Assembly (NCBI GenBank): GCA_964423745.1
Contig: CAYRGG010000016.1
Coordinates: 13,543-77,542, forward strand
Reading direction: 5' to 3'
Length of the DNA: 64,000 bases
From: CAYRGG01 sp964423745
GTDB lineage: Bacteria; Pseudomonadota; Gammaproteobacteria; Competibacterales; Competibacteraceae
Below, in pieces: positions 1-9,152 of this stretch; the first letter of the stretch is position 1; the number at the start of each line of letters is the position of its first letter. The notes under the pieces are model-generated. The model was not told where the DNA came from. It saw nothing but the letters and a program-made list of their open reading frames with translations, and did not search any database. A program made the position numbers and the translations under genes.

Positions 1-840
1 GATTGCCCAAAATCCGAACAGTTTTACCACAGCGCCAATTTCGGTTTTGCTAAATCCAAGGTCTAGATAAAACGGGGTGGTCATATGACTCGCCATGGTA
101 TCGCCTACCTTGTAAAGTAGGATAAACAACAAGATCAACCAGGCATCCTGACGCTGTAGATACTCTACAAAGGGGTACACCACCGCCTCGTAGAGGGTTT
201 TTGGTGTTCCCGCAGAGACTTCCGGTTCACAACACACGAGGGTGGTCACAATACCCACCAACATAGCCCCGGCCATCAAAGAAAAAACGCTGGAAAAAGG
301 TATGTAATCAGCAAGAATAAGACCACCACCCGATGCCAGTAACATCCCCACACGATAGCCATTGACGTAGAGAGAGGCGCCGAGTCCTTGCTCTTCGTCG
401 GTTAAGGATTCACGCCGATAGGCATCGATGGCGATATCCTGGGAAGCAGAGAAAAAAGCAATGGCCAAGGCCGCCAACGCCACCCAAAAGGGATTGTTGG
501 CAGGGTCAGTTAAACCTATGGCAGCAATGGCTAGCGTTAGCAGCAATTGGATGACCAATAACCAACCACGACGACGACCTAAAGTAGCAGATAGGGTAAA
601 ACGGTCTAGCAACGGCGCCCAAAGAAACTTTAACGTGTAGGGCAAACCCACTAGGGCAAACAAACCAATGGTGCCTAAGCTCACCCCTGACTCGGTCATC
701 CACGCCTGTAACACGGACCCTGTCAATAATAAAGGCAAACCCGACGTAAACCCCATGAGAAAGGCAACCAACATGCGGCCACTGAAAATACTTAGCAAAA
801 CGTTGGTTTGTGATGAATGAGCTGTTTTCAATGAAGACAT
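1..840 (-). CDS. ampG: AmpG-like muropeptide transporter (MFS), C-terminus cut by the window edge
   Basis: An inner-membrane MFS permease that would import anhydro-muropeptides (GlcNAc-anhMurNAc peptides) from the periplasm for cell-wall recycling. The frame is open from an ATG at 840 to the window start, giving 280 residues, roughly the N-terminal half to two thirds of the usual protein. Family marks visible are GFTSGLPLLLTGSVLQAW near residue 25, a GRRRGWL loop after transmembrane segment 2-3, and QDIAIDAYRRESL, which is the typical AmpG loop with DAY. Successive hydrophobic segments fit an MFS fold. It is divergent from pyrE. The rest of the gene lies outside this window, so completeness cannot be judged. 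Confidence 0.85.
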   Translation of the reverse strand, partial: MSSLKTAHSSQTNVLLSIFSGRMLVAFLMGFTSGLPLLLTGSVLQAWMTESGVSLGTIGLFALVGLPYTLKFLWAPLLDRFTLSATLGRRRGWLLVIQLLLTLAIAAIGLTDPANNPFWVALAALAIAFFSASQDIAIDAYRRESLTDEEQGLGASLYVNGYRVGMLLASGGGLILADYIPFSSVFSLMAGAMLVGIVTTLVCCEPEVSAGTPKTLYEAVVYPFVEYLQRQDAWLILLFILLYKVGDTMASHMTTPFYLDLGFSKTEIGAVVKLFGFWAI

Positions 841-981
841 AGGGTTGACAGGGACTCGTGAGTACAGGGAAAAGGGGCGCCAAGATACTAAGCAAAACTC
901 GCCAGCAGTGTGGTCTGCCGGTTATGATAATAAATGAATTGAATTTATTGCTGTATTCATTATTCTGTAGACACCTAAATC

Positions 982-1626
982 ATGCATCTATATCAACGAG
1001 AGTTTCTTGAACTTGCCATTGCCAGGGGGGTATTGCGATTCGGCGAATTTACCCTTAAGTCGGGCCGCACTAGCCCCTATTTTTTTAATGCCGGCCTGTT
1101 TAACGATGGCGCTTCCCTGGCTCAAATTGGTCAAATTTATGCCCAAGCCATTAGCCATGCTAATCTTCGCTTCGATATGCTTTTCGGCCCAGCCTACAAA
1201 GGCATTCCTCTAGTTACAGCCACCGCCATAGCCCTCGCTTTAAATCATAAACGCAATTACCCCTGGTGTTTCAACCGTAAGGAAGCAAAAGATCATGGAG
1301 AAGGCGGTCAGTTTGTAGGGGCGCCGTTGACGGGCCGGGTATTAATCATGGACGATGTAATGACAGCGGGTACCGCGATCCGCGAATCTATGGGTTTGCT
1401 GGAAGGGTGCGGGGCGCAGGCTGCTGGCGTTATCATTGCTTTAGATCGCCAAGAACGTGGCCAAAGTGGACTATCGGCCGTTGCGGACATGCAAAACCAT
1501 TACAAGATACCGGTTGTCAGCATTGCTCGACTTGACGATCTCATCGCTTATTTAAAACAGCAACCCGCTTTAAGCCAGCACCTATCGGCTGTGATTAACT
1601 ACCGCAATCGCTATGGAGTAGCATAA
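982..1626 (+). CDS. pyrE: Orotate phosphoribosyltransferase
   Basis: Transfers phosphoribose from PRPP to orotate, giving OMP in de novo pyrimidine synthesis; cytoplasmic. At 214 residues it is full length for the gammaproteobacterial enzyme. The N-terminal block LKSGRTSPYFFNAG (about 26-38), the flexible catalytic loop FNRKEAKDHGEGG (97-109) and the PRPP-binding signature RVLIMDDVMTAGT (119-131) are all intact. It stands alone, divergent from ampG and convergent with a small membrane-protein gene. No strong Shine-Dalgarno motif precedes the ATG, but no better start is available. Confidence 0.97.
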   Translation: MHLYQREFLELAIARGVLRFGEFTLKSGRTSPYFFNAGLFNDGASLAQIGQIYAQAISHANLRFDMLFGPAYKGIPLVTATAIALALNHKRNYPWCFNRKEAKDHGEGGQFVGAPLTGRVLIMDDVMTAGTAIRESMGLLEGCGAQAAGVIIALDRQERGQSGLSAVADMQNHYKIPVVSIARLDDLIAYLKQQPALSQHLSAVINYRNRYGVA

Positions 1627-1667
1627 TTTTTTTGCATACATAGATGGCTTATTACATAAGTAAGTTA

Positions 1668-2129
1668 TTAGTCTTTAGTAAAGTCTTGTTTAAGTACCAA
1701 ATTGATCAGCACACCATTGATCAGAGGTAACGCAAAAAAGAATATGCGAAAAACAGCATTTTCTAGAACATCTAAAACCTCGTTGGCGATGGCAAGCACC
1801 AATATCCCTTCTAATAAACTCACTAGAACGTAAACATTACCGATGACCCATCCTTGAAACCGGCTACGTCGCAAACAACCAATACCGGCTATGAGCAACA
1901 ATAACTCGCTTAAAACAGCCAGCACAAGTACACACCAGCCAAAGGGATCGTAGGCAAGCTCCCGAACCGCGATGGTTAATAAAGAAATTTGATAATGTTC
2001 AAACAAGCCTACTAGCAATGCCGCCATGCCCAGCAAAACGCTTCCAAAAGCAAATACGCCTATGGCGCCAAAACAGATATTGACAATACCTAACAAACTC
2101 AGAGTAGGTAATGGCAAAAAACGACTCAT
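1668..2129 (-). CDS. Small integral membrane protein, unknown function
   Basis: About 153 residues with four clear hydrophobic stretches (roughly residues 10-40, 60-80, 90-115 and 125-148), so it is probably a four-helix inner-membrane protein with short loops. The ATG at 2129 is preferred over an in-frame GTG at 2150, because the shorter form begins directly with the first membrane segment. It ends QDFTKD. I do not recognise a family. It is convergent with pyrE and separated from the next gene by about 180 bp, so context gives no functional clue. Confidence 0.6.
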   Translation of the reverse strand: MSRFLPLPTLSLLGIVNICFGAIGVFAFGSVLLGMAALLVGLFEHYQISLLTIAVRELAYDPFGWCVLVLAVLSELLLLIAGIGCLRRSRFQGWVIGNVYVLVSLLEGILVLAIANEVLDVLENAVFRIFFFALPLINGVLINLVLKQDFTKD

Positions 2130-2192
2130 CAACGACTTTGCGGTTAGCACAAATTAACACTCAGTAGGCAAACAAGGTTTTCATCAATAATG

Positions 2193-2212
2193 TTTTTGAA
2201 ACAGCTTCTTAA
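2193..2212. repeat. Solo copy of a repeat end (GAAACAGCTTCTTAA)
   Basis: This short stretch matches the terminal inverted repeat of the element at 56636-56785 (TTTTAAAACAGCTTCTTAA), and its reverse complement is at 49956-49973. Only the end is present here, with no internal element, between two leftward genes. It is either a remnant or a chance AT-rich match; the shared CAGCTTCTTAA core makes a remnant more likely. Confidence 0.4.
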
Positions 2213-2307
2213 CAATTTGGTAATAATAGTCTACTAGACTGACCAAAGGATAGCTGTACACGTTATTGCAATAACTCAAACGCTTTTAATTTGATACAAC
2301 GCATCCA

Positions 2308-3399
2308 TCAAGGTGTATCCAACCTAACTGCAGCGTCTCTGGAATTGGACAAGCAGTACCGTCCTGACCAAACCTGCCAATAGGCATTTAAGGTCAAACG
2401 AGCGATTTCATCCCAATCATAGGCGTTTAAAGGCGCCACGGGCGCTCTCTGAGAAATAGCTCCCCATGTTAATCCCGACTGCAAAATAGTTTCAGTCAAT
2501 TCCCCCGCATAGGTGCGCACCCAGTCTGCACCCAATTGTGTCTTGAGTTCCCCCATAGCGCCTAAATCCGGGACTAAAACGGCTCGATTAAAAGACAGCG
2601 CCAAAAGTGCACTCCCCGAGTTCAACACATCCCGATAAGGTAGAACCACTAGATCGGCCACATTAAAAAAATATTGCACACGACGCGGGGGTATAAAATC
2701 CATCCAAAGCCGTACTCGAGGATCGCTGCTAGCAGCTGCTGCAATCTCTTTGTACAACTCTGATGAATTCGCCTTACCTGCAATCACCAGGACTGCATCC
2801 GGATCTAATAATTGCCCAAAGGTGTCTAATAAAACGCCTATATTTTTGTAAGGACGAATTTGGCCAAAGTAAAGAATTACCCGTGCTTGGGGAGAAATAT
2901 CTAAGCGATTGCGGGCTTTTTCACGGCTACAGCGATTTTTATAAATCTGTCGGTAATGACCATGGGGAATAATAAAACCTGGTACGTTGACTAGCGCAGG
3001 AAAACGTTTCTGCGCCCTACCTAAGGTTCCCTCTGTCATGCAAATATAGCCGTCAATGCGCTGGGTGAAGTGGCGCCAAAACCAGCTCTCTAAGAAAGGC
3101 TGCTGGCTATCGTGGGCGGCTAAGTTATGGATGGTCCAAACGATGCGAGTTCCTCTAGCGCGGGCCGCGTCCAAAAGCCGCAAAAAAGCTACTGCGCAAC
3201 CATTGGCAAGGGTCGGATGGCGAAAATTCATTAAGGATTCAGGCCAATGAAGATGCCATATGGCATATTTGCCCCGCAGTAAGTGCCATAGAGAAAATTC
3301 ATCGACTTGTACCCCCCGCCTTTTCATATGGGTATAAAGCAGCCAGTTGTAAGGATTATTGCGGCGGTTTACAAAAGCTGGCCAAGCCAGAATTCTCAT
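2308..3399 (-). CDS. Glycosyltransferase, GT4/GT1 (GT-B fold) type
   Basis: About 363 residues. The N-terminal Rossmann half begins MRILAWPAF, with a WTIHNLAAHD segment typical of family 4 glycosyltransferases. The C-terminal half carries the nucleotide-sugar-binding block: LYFGQIRPYKNIGVLLDTF, then VLVIAGKANS, then FFNVADLVVLPYRDVLNSGSA, where the acidic residue seen in many retaining enzymes is replaced by an aspartate/asparagine-rich loop. The ATG at 3399 follows TGAGGAA and is preferred over a GTG at 3411. It is a single gene, not embedded in a polysaccharide locus, so donor and acceptor sugars cannot be inferred. Surface polysaccharide or glycolipid synthesis is the likely setting. Confidence 0.8.
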   Translation of the reverse strand: MRILAWPAFVNRRNNPYNWLLYTHMKRRGVQVDEFSLWHLLRGKYAIWHLHWPESLMNFRHPTLANGCAVAFLRLLDAARARGTRIVWTIHNLAAHDSQQPFLESWFWRHFTQRIDGYICMTEGTLGRAQKRFPALVNVPGFIIPHGHYRQIYKNRCSREKARNRLDISPQARVILYFGQIRPYKNIGVLLDTFGQLLDPDAVLVIAGKANSSELYKEIAAAASSDPRVRLWMDFIPPRRVQYFFNVADLVVLPYRDVLNSGSALLALSFNRAVLVPDLGAMGELKTQLGADWVRTYAGELTETILQSGLTWGAISQRAPVAPLNAYDWDEIARLTLNAYWQVWSGRYCLSNSRDAAVRLDTP

Positions 3400-3545
3400 A
3401 GGATTCCTCACGTATTCAATAGTTAGGAATGAAGAGACGTTTAAAAAGGTGTCACAAATATTTAAATGTTTAAACCTCTTTTATTAACGAAAATTTCATT
3501 TTGTTGTTGCAAAGTTGCGCAAAGATTGAAGAATGAGGTGCAACA

Positions 3546-4349
3546 ATGCAACAAAATCGGTTTAAAACCCTTTGGATATCTGACATTCATTTAGGTTGCA
3601 AGGACTGTAAGGCACAGTTTTTATTGGATTTTTTGCACTCTACAGAGTGTGAAACCCTGTACATTGTTGGCGACCTTATAGATTTTTGGAGCCTTCGCAG
3701 AGGTGGCCGCTGGTTAGACAGCCATAGCCGTGTGCTGCAGACTATCGTCGCTAAATCCCTCAACGGTACCCGCGTCAGGTATATACCTGGCAACCATGAC
3801 GAAGCCCTCCGAGATTATGTGGGCTTGCGGGTGGCTGGTGTTGATATTCTTCAAGATACGGTTCATAAAACAGCTGATGGCCGTCACTTTTTAGTCACCC
3901 ACGGTGACGAATTCGAAGCGCTGGTACGCTGTGGTGGCGCTATTAAGCATTGGTTTGGTAGTTGGTCATATGATCTGCTGTTGGCGGTCAACCGCTGGAT
4001 CAATTTTACCCGCCGCCGTTTCAACTACCCGTACTGGTCTCTCGCCAATTTTTTAAAATCCCATATCGGTCAAGCAGCTAGCTATATTGAAAGGTTCGAG
4101 TCCGCTGCCGCTCATGAGGCTAAGCGCCGCGGCTTAGATGGCGTGATCTGTGGCCATATTCATAAAGCGGAAATTTTGTCGATTCACGATGTGGTGTATT
4201 GCAACGACGGAGATTGGGTAGAAAGCTGTACTGGTATGGTAGAACATCATGACGGCACCTTACAAATTTTATACTGGGCTGACGAGAAGGTAGTCATGCT
4301 GCAGCGTGATACGAAGCAACCGTTGCCGGGATTGGCTAAAACGGGTTAA
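3546..4349 (+). CDS. UDP-2,3-diacylglucosamine diphosphatase-like metallophosphoesterase
   Basis: A calcineurin-type phosphoesterase of 267 residues. The dinuclear metal motifs are complete: DIHLG (13-17), GDLIDFW (42-48), GNHDE (82-86), THGDE (118-122) and GHIH (203-206). The family includes LpxH and longer paralogues (YbbF-like) that remove UMP from UDP-diacylglucosamine in lipid A synthesis. The stretch after GNHD and the aromatic-rich middle segment (FNYPYWSLANF) fit the longer paralogue group, so a strict LpxH role is not certain. The start has a good GAGGTG Shine-Dalgarno. It is a monocistronic gene divergent from the glycosyltransferase. Confidence 0.8.
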   Translation: MQQNRFKTLWISDIHLGCKDCKAQFLLDFLHSTECETLYIVGDLIDFWSLRRGGRWLDSHSRVLQTIVAKSLNGTRVRYIPGNHDEALRDYVGLRVAGVDILQDTVHKTADGRHFLVTHGDEFEALVRCGGAIKHWFGSWSYDLLLAVNRWINFTRRRFNYPYWSLANFLKSHIGQAASYIERFESAAAHEAKRRGLDGVICGHIHKAEILSIHDVVYCNDGDWVESCTGMVEHHDGTLQILYWADEKVVMLQRDTKQPLPGLAKTG

Positions 4350-4532
4350 GTATTGATGGTAACAACTTTTCAGGAAATAGTGACATCACCTTACCTTTTT
4401 TATCGGCTGATGGACGGCCAATATGGCAAACCAAAAATCAGCGAGATCCAAAGGCATTTATCCGCTTCGGTTCTCGCTGAACTAGAAATCGATTGGGCTA
4501 TGCTGAATGGATAAAAAAATAGGCTCAGCTCC

Positions 4533-4814
4533 TTATTTGACAACCTCAACGCCGCGCCAAAAGGCAAAATAATTGGCAATCTCTTTGGCCGCGTCTTTAG
4601 GATTAGGGTAGTACCAGGCGGCATCTTTATTGACCGTATCACCCACCATAATATCGTAGTAACTGGCCTGCCCTTTCCAAGGGCATGAAGTACGGTAGTC
4701 ACTTTCTCGAAAAAGGGCCTTGTTGACGGAATCCGGGGGAAAGTAATGATTACCTTCGACGACGATAGTTTCGCTGCTTTCCGCCAACACAGTGTCATGC
4801 CAGATTGCTTTCAT
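4533..4814 (-). CDS. DUF427 protein (single-domain form)
   Basis: 93 residues that form one DUF427 domain. Recognisable blocks are VVEGNHYFPPDSV, SCPWKGQASYYDI and KDAAWYYPNPKDAAKEIANYFAFW. Members are small cytosolic proteins, sometimes called nucleotidyltransferase-domain proteins in databases, with no firmly established biochemical role. A second, larger DUF427 gene lies at 52900-53376. It is convergent with the LpxH-like gene and divergent from prmC. Confidence 0.85.
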   Translation of the reverse strand: MKAIWHDTVLAESSETIVVEGNHYFPPDSVNKALFRESDYRTSCPWKGQASYYDIMVGDTVNKDAAWYYPNPKDAAKEIANYFAFWRGVEVVK

Positions 4815-4981
4815 GAATTAACTCGCTCTCGAACATTGTCAAATAGGGATTGTTTTAATGTTTGTGCTGACCCCAAATCAAACCCACAAGTTCCGATCCT
4901 TGCGTTAACGTTTCTTACTGAATACCATGCATAAAAACAATACCCTTTGGCTCTTTGCGCGTAAGTCTCAGGTCATCCTCG

Positions 4982-5830
4982 GTGCACGTAGTCGCAAACG
5001 CATTACAATATGGACAAAAATGTTTCTCAGATGCCAGTTTTACCCCAAGACTGGATGCCGAAATCTTGCTGGCCTATGTGTTAGGAAAACCTCGTAGCTA
5101 TTTGTACACATGGCCCGATGCGAAGCTTAAAACTTCCCAATGGCAGCATTTTGAAACACTTTTAACTCGACGTTGTCAGGGAGAACCCATAGCCTATATC
5201 GTCGGTTATCGAGAATTCTGGTCTCTTACACTCAAAGTAACTCCTGCCACCTTGATCCCTCGCGCCGAAACTGAACGTCTGGTGGAACTCGCCCTTGACC
5301 ACATCCCACACCACAGTCAAACACCGGTTGCCGATCTAGGTACAGGCAGTGGCGCTATTGCCCTAGCCATTGCCCATGAACGGCCCCACGCTCGGGTTGT
5401 CGCTACCGACCGTGATCCTGCTGCTCTTGCGGTTGCCCAACATAATGCTCGCCACCTTGATATTGACCTAGAACTTCGTCAAGGCGACTGGTGTAAAGCC
5501 CTCGATGGCGAACAGTTTGCAGTTATCATTTCTAATCCACCTTATTTAGCTGAGACAGACCTACATTTACAGCAAGGGGATTTACGTTTTGAACCGTCTT
5601 CAGCCCTTATCGCAGACGCCGACGGACTCGACGCCATTCAAACTATTGTTAAACAAGCGTTGACTCATCTACAACCGGGTGGGTGGTTATTTCTAGAACA
5701 CGGCTGTGATCAGGCAACTGACGTGTCCAATTTATTGTCTAGCACAGGTTATAGTTCGGTGGCCGTTTACCGAGATGATGCTGGTTTAGAGCGGGTTGCA
5801 TGCGGACAAAAACCTGTATTTCCATGTTAA
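4982..5830 (+). CDS. prmC: Release factor glutamine N5-methyltransferase
   Basis: Methylates the glutamine of the GGQ motif in peptide release factors RF1/RF2, using SAM. The N-terminal helical recognition domain is followed by a class I methyltransferase domain with DLGTGSGAIAL (SAM binding, about 118-128) and the substrate-glutamine motif SNPPYL (184-189). Alignment from memory with E. coli PrmC is continuous from residue 3 (VVANALQYGQ) onward. I therefore prefer the GTG at 4982 (282 residues) to a TTG at 4955 that adds nine residues without counterpart. prfA, its usual partner, is not adjacent. Confidence 0.93.
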   Translation: MHVVANALQYGQKCFSDASFTPRLDAEILLAYVLGKPRSYLYTWPDAKLKTSQWQHFETLLTRRCQGEPIAYIVGYREFWSLTLKVTPATLIPRAETERLVELALDHIPHHSQTPVADLGTGSGAIALAIAHERPHARVVATDRDPAALAVAQHNARHLDIDLELRQGDWCKALDGEQFAVIISNPPYLAETDLHLQQGDLRFEPSSALIADADGLDAIQTIVKQALTHLQPGGWLFLEHGCDQATDVSNLLSSTGYSSVAVYRDDAGLERVACGQKPVFPC

Positions 5831-5994
5831 ATAAAGCATTTCTAAGAAATGCAATATGCTCAGACTAGGTCGTGTGTCAAGAGAACATTTTAAAAGGAAT
5901 ATGGGCGGATTCCATTCCTGCTGATCTTTGTGCAAACTTGAAAAGCATTTTTATATAAAAAATTTGCCTTGATAAGGGTCTTGTTTTTGTCACA

Positions 5995-6555
5995 CTAATC
6001 TACGCAGCATTCCTCAAGCACCTCATAAATATTGTTGGACACTTCATTGATATCGCCAACCCCTTGCACAGTACGGAGTTTTCTTCTTTCTTGATAATAA
6101 TCAATAAGAGGCGCTGTTTGGGCTTCGTAAACTTCCAGCCGATGACGAATGGTTGCTTCACTATCATCAGCCCGGCCACGGGCTAACAAGCGTTTCATGA
6201 TTTCTTTATAGTCCACCTCAAAAAAAAGCACCACATGTAACGGTTGGCGCAATCTAAACAGAAGTGCGTCCAATGCTTCGGCTTGCGCCAGAGTACGAGG
6301 AAAACCATCCAATAAAAAACCATTTTGATCCGTGTTAGTGATACGGTGCTCAATCATACCCAAAACAATTTCATCAGGCACTAGATCGCCAGAATCCATA
6401 CACTCTTTAGCCTGCTTGCCCAGTACTGAGCCAGCCGCCACCTCCGCACGGAGTAAATCCCCCGTTGCAATGCCCGTAATATTGTATTTTTTTATGATAG
6501 CCGCAGATTGAGTCCCCTTACCTGAACCCGGCGCACCTAGCAACACGATTCTCAT
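5995..6555 (-). CDS. adk: Adenylate kinase, short form
   Basis: Interconverts ATP + AMP and 2 ADP. The P-loop GAPGSGKGTQ lies at residues 7-16, with the AMP-binding FLLDGFPRTLAQAE block downstream. It is 186 residues, against about 214 for the long bacterial enzyme. After LLARGRADDSEATIRHRLEVY the protein lacks the extended LID domain and its Cys4 or His-Ser-Asp-Thr site, so it is a short-type adenylate kinase. The R-x-x-D-D-x-x-x-x-I-x-x-R-L arginine motif is kept. It is divergent from ppa across 345 bp. Confidence 0.95.
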   Translation of the reverse strand: MRIVLLGAPGSGKGTQSAAIIKKYNITGIATGDLLRAEVAAGSVLGKQAKECMDSGDLVPDEIVLGMIEHRITNTDQNGFLLDGFPRTLAQAEALDALLFRLRQPLHVVLFFEVDYKEIMKRLLARGRADDSEATIRHRLEVYEAQTAPLIDYYQERRKLRTVQGVGDINEVSNNIYEVLEECCVD

Positions 6556-6900
6556 GGCAGTTGTTCACCCCTTTGGTTGGGTCAGCTATGCAAGGCAAGA
6601 GCTGACCAATACAAAATATTTCATTTTTACGTAGCCGTAACGCGTTCTTGAAAAACAAGTTTGAATATATAGGATTTATGCAACTGAATCTGATTATAGA
6701 CCACAAGATTATGTTGTCCTACTTTGCTATGATTTTCGTCCAGCGTTGTCATATATGTCATTTGATCATGGTTTTGTTATTTACCATACAGGCTTTGCCA
6801 ACCACCCCTTGAAGAAAAAAACAATTACAAGCAAACTGTTGAGACTTTCAGTATGCCCTTATTTATATACTGAACACACTAAATAACCAGAGGATTACCT
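6556..6900. promoter_or_regulatory. Divergent promoter region between adk and ppa
   Basis: 345 bp without a convincing gene. It must hold the promoters for leftward adk and rightward ppa. On the ppa side a TATACT hexamer lies near 6861-6866, about 35 bp before the ATG, and the Shine-Dalgarno AGAGGA sits at the right distance. I cannot assign a matching -35 box confidently. No hairpin or riboswitch is evident. Confidence 0.4.
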
Positions 6901-7434
6901 ATGATTTTGGAGAGAGTTAATGCGGGGAGCGATATTCCCAACGATTTAAACGTGATTATCGAGATTCCCGCCAATGCGGACCCGGTTAAATACGAAGTGG
7001 ATAAAGAAACAGGGGCGCTATTTGTCGATCGCTTTTTGGGTACGTCTATGTACTATCCCTGTAATTATGGATATATCCCAGATACCCTATGCGAGGATGG
7101 CGATCCCCTGGATGTATTGGTGGTAACACCGTTTCCGTTAGTGAGTGGTTGTGTGGTTCGTTGCCGTCCTTTAGGTCTTTTAAATATGACCGACGAAAAA
7201 GGTGAAGATGGCAAGTTAGTGGCCGTTCCTATCAAAAAACAATGCCCCACCTATGACACCGTCGAGTCCATCAACGACCTCCCCAAGATCCTTATTGACC
7301 AAATCGGTCATTTTTTTGAGCATTACAAGGACTTGGAACCAGGAAAATGGGTCAAAATCGGTGCCTGGGGTGATGTTGAAGCAGCCCAAATGGAAATCAA
7401 AAAAAGCGTTGAACGCTTTAACGAAACGAAGTAA
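6901..7434 (+). CDS. ppa: Inorganic pyrophosphatase (family I)
   Basis: Hydrolyses pyrophosphate to two phosphates, pulling biosynthetic reactions forward; cytosolic hexamer. The 177 residues match the usual bacterial length. The signature DGDPLDVLV (66-74) supplies the Mg-binding aspartates, and YPCNYGYIP (52-60) is the conserved active-site block. The start has a good Shine-Dalgarno. The gene stops two bases before the moaC start, so ppa, moaC and rnd look like one transcription unit. Confidence 0.97.
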   Translation: MILERVNAGSDIPNDLNVIIEIPANADPVKYEVDKETGALFVDRFLGTSMYYPCNYGYIPDTLCEDGDPLDVLVVTPFPLVSGCVVRCRPLGLLNMTDEKGEDGKLVAVPIKKQCPTYDTVESINDLPKILIDQIGHFFEHYKDLEPGKWVKIGAWGDVEAAQMEIKKSVERFNETK

Positions 7435-7436
7435 TC

Positions 7437-7922
7437 GTGTCTCAACTAACCCACTTTAATGCAGCGGGTGAAGCCCATATGGTGGATGTGGGCGACAAAG
7501 ACATTACCCGCCGAATTGCGGTCGCGGAGGGGCATATTACTATGCAGCCAACGACCTTGGCGCACATTACAACCGGTGGGCATAAAAAGGGTGATGTGCT
7601 GGGGGTTGCTCGTATCGCGGGTATCATGGGCGCTAAAAAAACTGCCGAACTCATTCCCCTTTGTCATCCTCTGGCTCTCACACGGGTGGACTTGGCCTTA
7701 ACACCACAGCAAGACAAAGCTAGCGTCTACTGTCAAGCAACCGTAGAAACATGCGGCCAAACGGGGGTAGAAATGGAGGCGTTGACAGCCGTGCAAATTG
7801 CCCTATTGACGGTTTACGATATGTGCAAAGCGGTGGATCGCGGCATGACTTTAAATGGCATCCAACTCGTGCAAAAATCTGGTGGCCAATCTGGCGTTTG
7901 GCAACGCGATGGATCAGCGTGA
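7437..7922 (+). CDS. moaC: Cyclic pyranopterin monophosphate synthase
   Basis: Converts the MoaA product to cyclic pyranopterin monophosphate in molybdenum cofactor synthesis. At 161 residues it is full length. It begins with GTG and shows SQLTHFNAAGEAHMVDVGDKD at the N-terminus, LIPLCHPLAL in the middle, and GVEMEALTAV with YDMCKAVDRGM near the end, all hallmark MoaC blocks. moaA is not in this window, so the pathway genes are dispersed. Its stop codon overlaps the rnd start (GTGA), which suggests translational coupling. Confidence 0.96.
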   Translation: MSQLTHFNAAGEAHMVDVGDKDITRRIAVAEGHITMQPTTLAHITTGGHKKGDVLGVARIAGIMGAKKTAELIPLCHPLALTRVDLALTPQQDKASVYCQATVETCGQTGVEMEALTAVQIALLTVYDMCKAVDRGMTLNGIQLVQKSGGQSGVWQRDGSA

Positions 7923-9073
7923 ATCATCAATACATTGACACTTTTGAAGCCCTCACTGAATTGTGTGAGCACATGCAAGGGACCCGTTGGCTTGGACTAG
8001 ATACCGAATTTATCCGCGAAAAGACTTATTTTCCTCAGCTGTGTCTTATTCAAGTCGCCACTGAAGATTGCATCGCCTGCATTGATCCTTTAACGATCGA
8101 TAATCTCACTCCCCTGCTAACTCTCATTTACGATACAACCATTACTAAAATCGTCCATGCTGGCTACCAAGACCTAGAGATTTTTTTCTACCTGCGCCAT
8201 AGCGTACCCAGTCCCATCTTTGATACCCAGATCGCTGCCGCCATGTTAGGCCAAGGGGAACAGATCAGTTATGGGAAATTAGTGCAGGCTGTATTGGGGG
8301 TAGAGATCGACAAGTCAGAAACCCGTACCGATTGGAGCCAGCGACCATTACGCCCTGCTCAACTAGATTATGCTGCCAACGATGTACGCTATTTAGGGGT
8401 TTTGTATTGTCATCAACAAACAGAGCTAACACGCCTAAATCGAACCGACTGGCTTACCGAAAACTTTACCGCTCTAGGTAATGCCGAGACCTACGCCAAC
8501 GCGACGGATCTGGTTTGGCAACGGATTCACGGTCATCATCGACTGCGTGGCGTACAATTGGCTGTGCTTCGAGATTTAGCCGGTTGGCGGGAAGAGCAAG
8601 CGCGCACTGTTAATTTACCCCGCAAGTGGATAGTGCGTGACGATATTTTATTTGAGTTAGCCCGCCGTCTTCCCAAGAACAAGGCAACGCTGAAACAGGT
8701 GCGGGGTCTTGATGATAATACCTTAGCACGTTATGGCAATAGGTTTTTAGAGATTATTGCAACAACCTCCAACGCGCCTCAGGAGACCTGGCCGTCGACG
8801 CCTTCCTCTCCAGGCCGCTTGAGTCCCACGCAAGAAGCCTTAGTGGATGCTATGATGGCGCTGGTACGACTGCGTGGAGCACAACAAAATGTTAACCCAC
8901 AGTTACTGGCCAGTCGCAAAGACTTGCAAAACTTGTTGACGGATAAAAACACCCATTCGCCACTGCTGCAGGGCTGGCGAGCTACCCTAGTGGGGCATGA
9001 TGTAAAAGCGTTGATGGAAGGTGAATTACGTCTGGAAGTTCGCGATAATCAACTGCAAGTGGTCACTAACTGA
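7919..9073 (+). CDS. rnd: Ribonuclease D
   Basis: A 3'-5' exoribonuclease that trims tRNA precursors and other stable RNAs. The DEDD active site is visible: D28 and E30 in LGLDTEF, D85 in HAGYQDLEIF, and YAANDVRYL with D155. An HRDC domain follows (about 205-285). I place the start at the GTG overlapping the moaC stop, giving 384 residues and the canonical N-terminus. The longer open frame to 7751 runs inside moaC and its extra residues resemble nothing. It shares the ppa-moaC transcription unit. Confidence 0.94.
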   Translation: MNHQYIDTFEALTELCEHMQGTRWLGLDTEFIREKTYFPQLCLIQVATEDCIACIDPLTIDNLTPLLTLIYDTTITKIVHAGYQDLEIFFYLRHSVPSPIFDTQIAAAMLGQGEQISYGKLVQAVLGVEIDKSETRTDWSQRPLRPAQLDYAANDVRYLGVLYCHQQTELTRLNRTDWLTENFTALGNAETYANATDLVWQRIHGHHRLRGVQLAVLRDLAGWREEQARTVNLPRKWIVRDDILFELARRLPKNKATLKQVRGLDDNTLARYGNRFLEIIATTSNAPQETWPSTPSSPGRLSPTQEALVDAMMALVRLRGAQQNVNPQLLASRKDLQNLLTDKNTHSPLLQGWRATLVGHDVKALMEGELRLEVRDNQLQVVTN

Positions 9074-9152
9074 GTGATTTTTTTGAACCGCTTTAACATA
9101 CCAACGTTCTAACAAAATAGTAATAAGTTTGGTAAAAAGGTCTTTGACTGTC

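Noticed and set aside
5836..5852. GCATTTC-TAA-GAAATGC hairpin after prmC as a terminator
   Set aside because: The stem is only seven bp and no T run follows; it could be chance.
7751..7918. N-terminal extension of RNase D
   Set aside because: It lies inside moaC and lacks conserved RNase D residues; the GTG overlapping the moaC stop gives the canonical start.
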